A DNA stretch of 48,805 nt from CAYMDJ01 sp964537525 (GTDB taxonomy: Archaea > Aenigmatarchaeota > Aenigmatarchaeia > QMZP01), in NCBI GenBank assembly GCA_964537525.1, contig CAZIAB010000002.1, forward strand, positions 1-48,805, read 5' to 3'. Shown here one piece after another: positions 48,744 to 48,805 of the stretch. The notes under the pieces were generated by a model. That model was not told where the DNA came from and ran no database searches. It was given only the letters and a program-made list of their open reading frames with translations. Numbering within the stretch: the stretch's first letter is position 1; every line of letters starts with the position of its first letter. The position numbers and the translations under genes are program-made.

Positions 48744-48805
48744 CCTATCCGTAGAAGTATTGTGAGCGAAATTATTAATTGTTGAGCATGACCTTTTTAC
48801 GGTTA
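48744..48805. promoter_or_regulatory. Leader and promoter region of the PEP-synthase-like gene
   Basis: On the minus strand an AATTAATAATTT stretch (about 48768-48780) may serve as the TATA box about 25-30 nt before ATG 48743. Nothing else was seen before the window ends. Confidence 0.35.

Noticed and set aside
1..48805. tRNA or rRNA genes
   Set aside because: No cloverleaf with a GTTCRA arm in an intergenic stretch and no rRNA-like segment was found by eye. A covariance search would be decisive.

Overview
The window is chromosomal DNA from an archaeon. It carries RadA, a zinc-finger replication protein A, a geranylgeranyl-reductase-type flavoprotein, a DUF373 membrane protein, a PRC-barrel protein, ThpR, an archaeal Ogg2-like glycosylase and a minimal Xer-type recombinase. 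Many starts lie about 25 nt after a TATA box of the TTTAAATA or ATTTATAT type, which suggests leaderless transcripts, and others have GGTG or GGAGG ribosome sites. Arg is mostly AGG and Ile mostly ATA. Superoxide reductase, three ferritin-like proteins and an oxygen-sensitive radical-SAM enzyme point to an anaerobe that meets oxygen. I cannot fix the phylum from sequence alone. No rRNA, tRNA or CRISPR array was recognised.

Layout. 0-5.6 kb: tandem hairpin repeats, an M42 aminopeptidase, a membrane-anchored OB-fold protein with ThpR, a Cdc6/ExeA-like AAA ATPase, a PRC-barrel protein and a Kef-type antiporter. 5.6-15.7 kb: a sensory island with three lipoproteins of the ABC_sub_bind type (no permease or ATPase beside them), a dCACHE-HAMP sensor without a kinase, a full dCACHE-HAMP histidine kinase and a stand-alone receiver. 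The housekeeping genes radA and rpa and a Nudix gene are interspersed. Four of the island's transcription units share a promoter-proximal AACCAAATAT-like box. 15.8-16.9 kb: DUF373. 16.9-19.4 kb: an AT-rich segment bounded by imperfect direct repeats, with a winged-helix protein, two tiny membrane proteins and a catalytic-domain-only tyrosine recombinase beside a 28-bp dif-like palindrome. This is the best candidate for a small undescribed mobile or recombination module. 19.4-24.2 kb: GNAT, MFS, a TRASH-domain metal permease, a Cys-rich lipoprotein and small membrane proteins. 24.2-26.9 kb: an oxidative-stress and metal cluster (rubrerythrin, half-ferritin, reverse rubrerythrin, ZIP, superoxide reductase). 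26.9-28.7 kb: pyrD-pyrK. 28.8-31.3 kb: nth, ogg2 and a radical-SAM gene. 31.3-35.1 kb: membrane proteins, a membrane-tethered ArsR-type regulator, TspO, a GGR-type flavoprotein and an MNT-HEPN toxin-antitoxin pair. 35.1-39.6 kb: ornithine carbamoyltransferase, YhfC-like protein, carbamate kinase and unknowns. 39.7-48.7 kb: two large repetitive surface proteins, a small membrane protein and a degenerate PEP-synthase-like protein.

Two families of structured repeats cut across this layout. One is a hairpin family (copies near 1-138, 1203, 11624, 45772, 45905 and 46274) with changing but complementary stems and, in five copies, a related ATTGGAT/ATCCAAT loop. Four copies sit 19-24 nt upstream of a start codon, which suggests a cis-acting RNA or operator. 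The other is a pair of about 75-nt elements (8003 and 28736) that share a loop and show a compensatory stem change. Each lies in a divergent intergenic gap.
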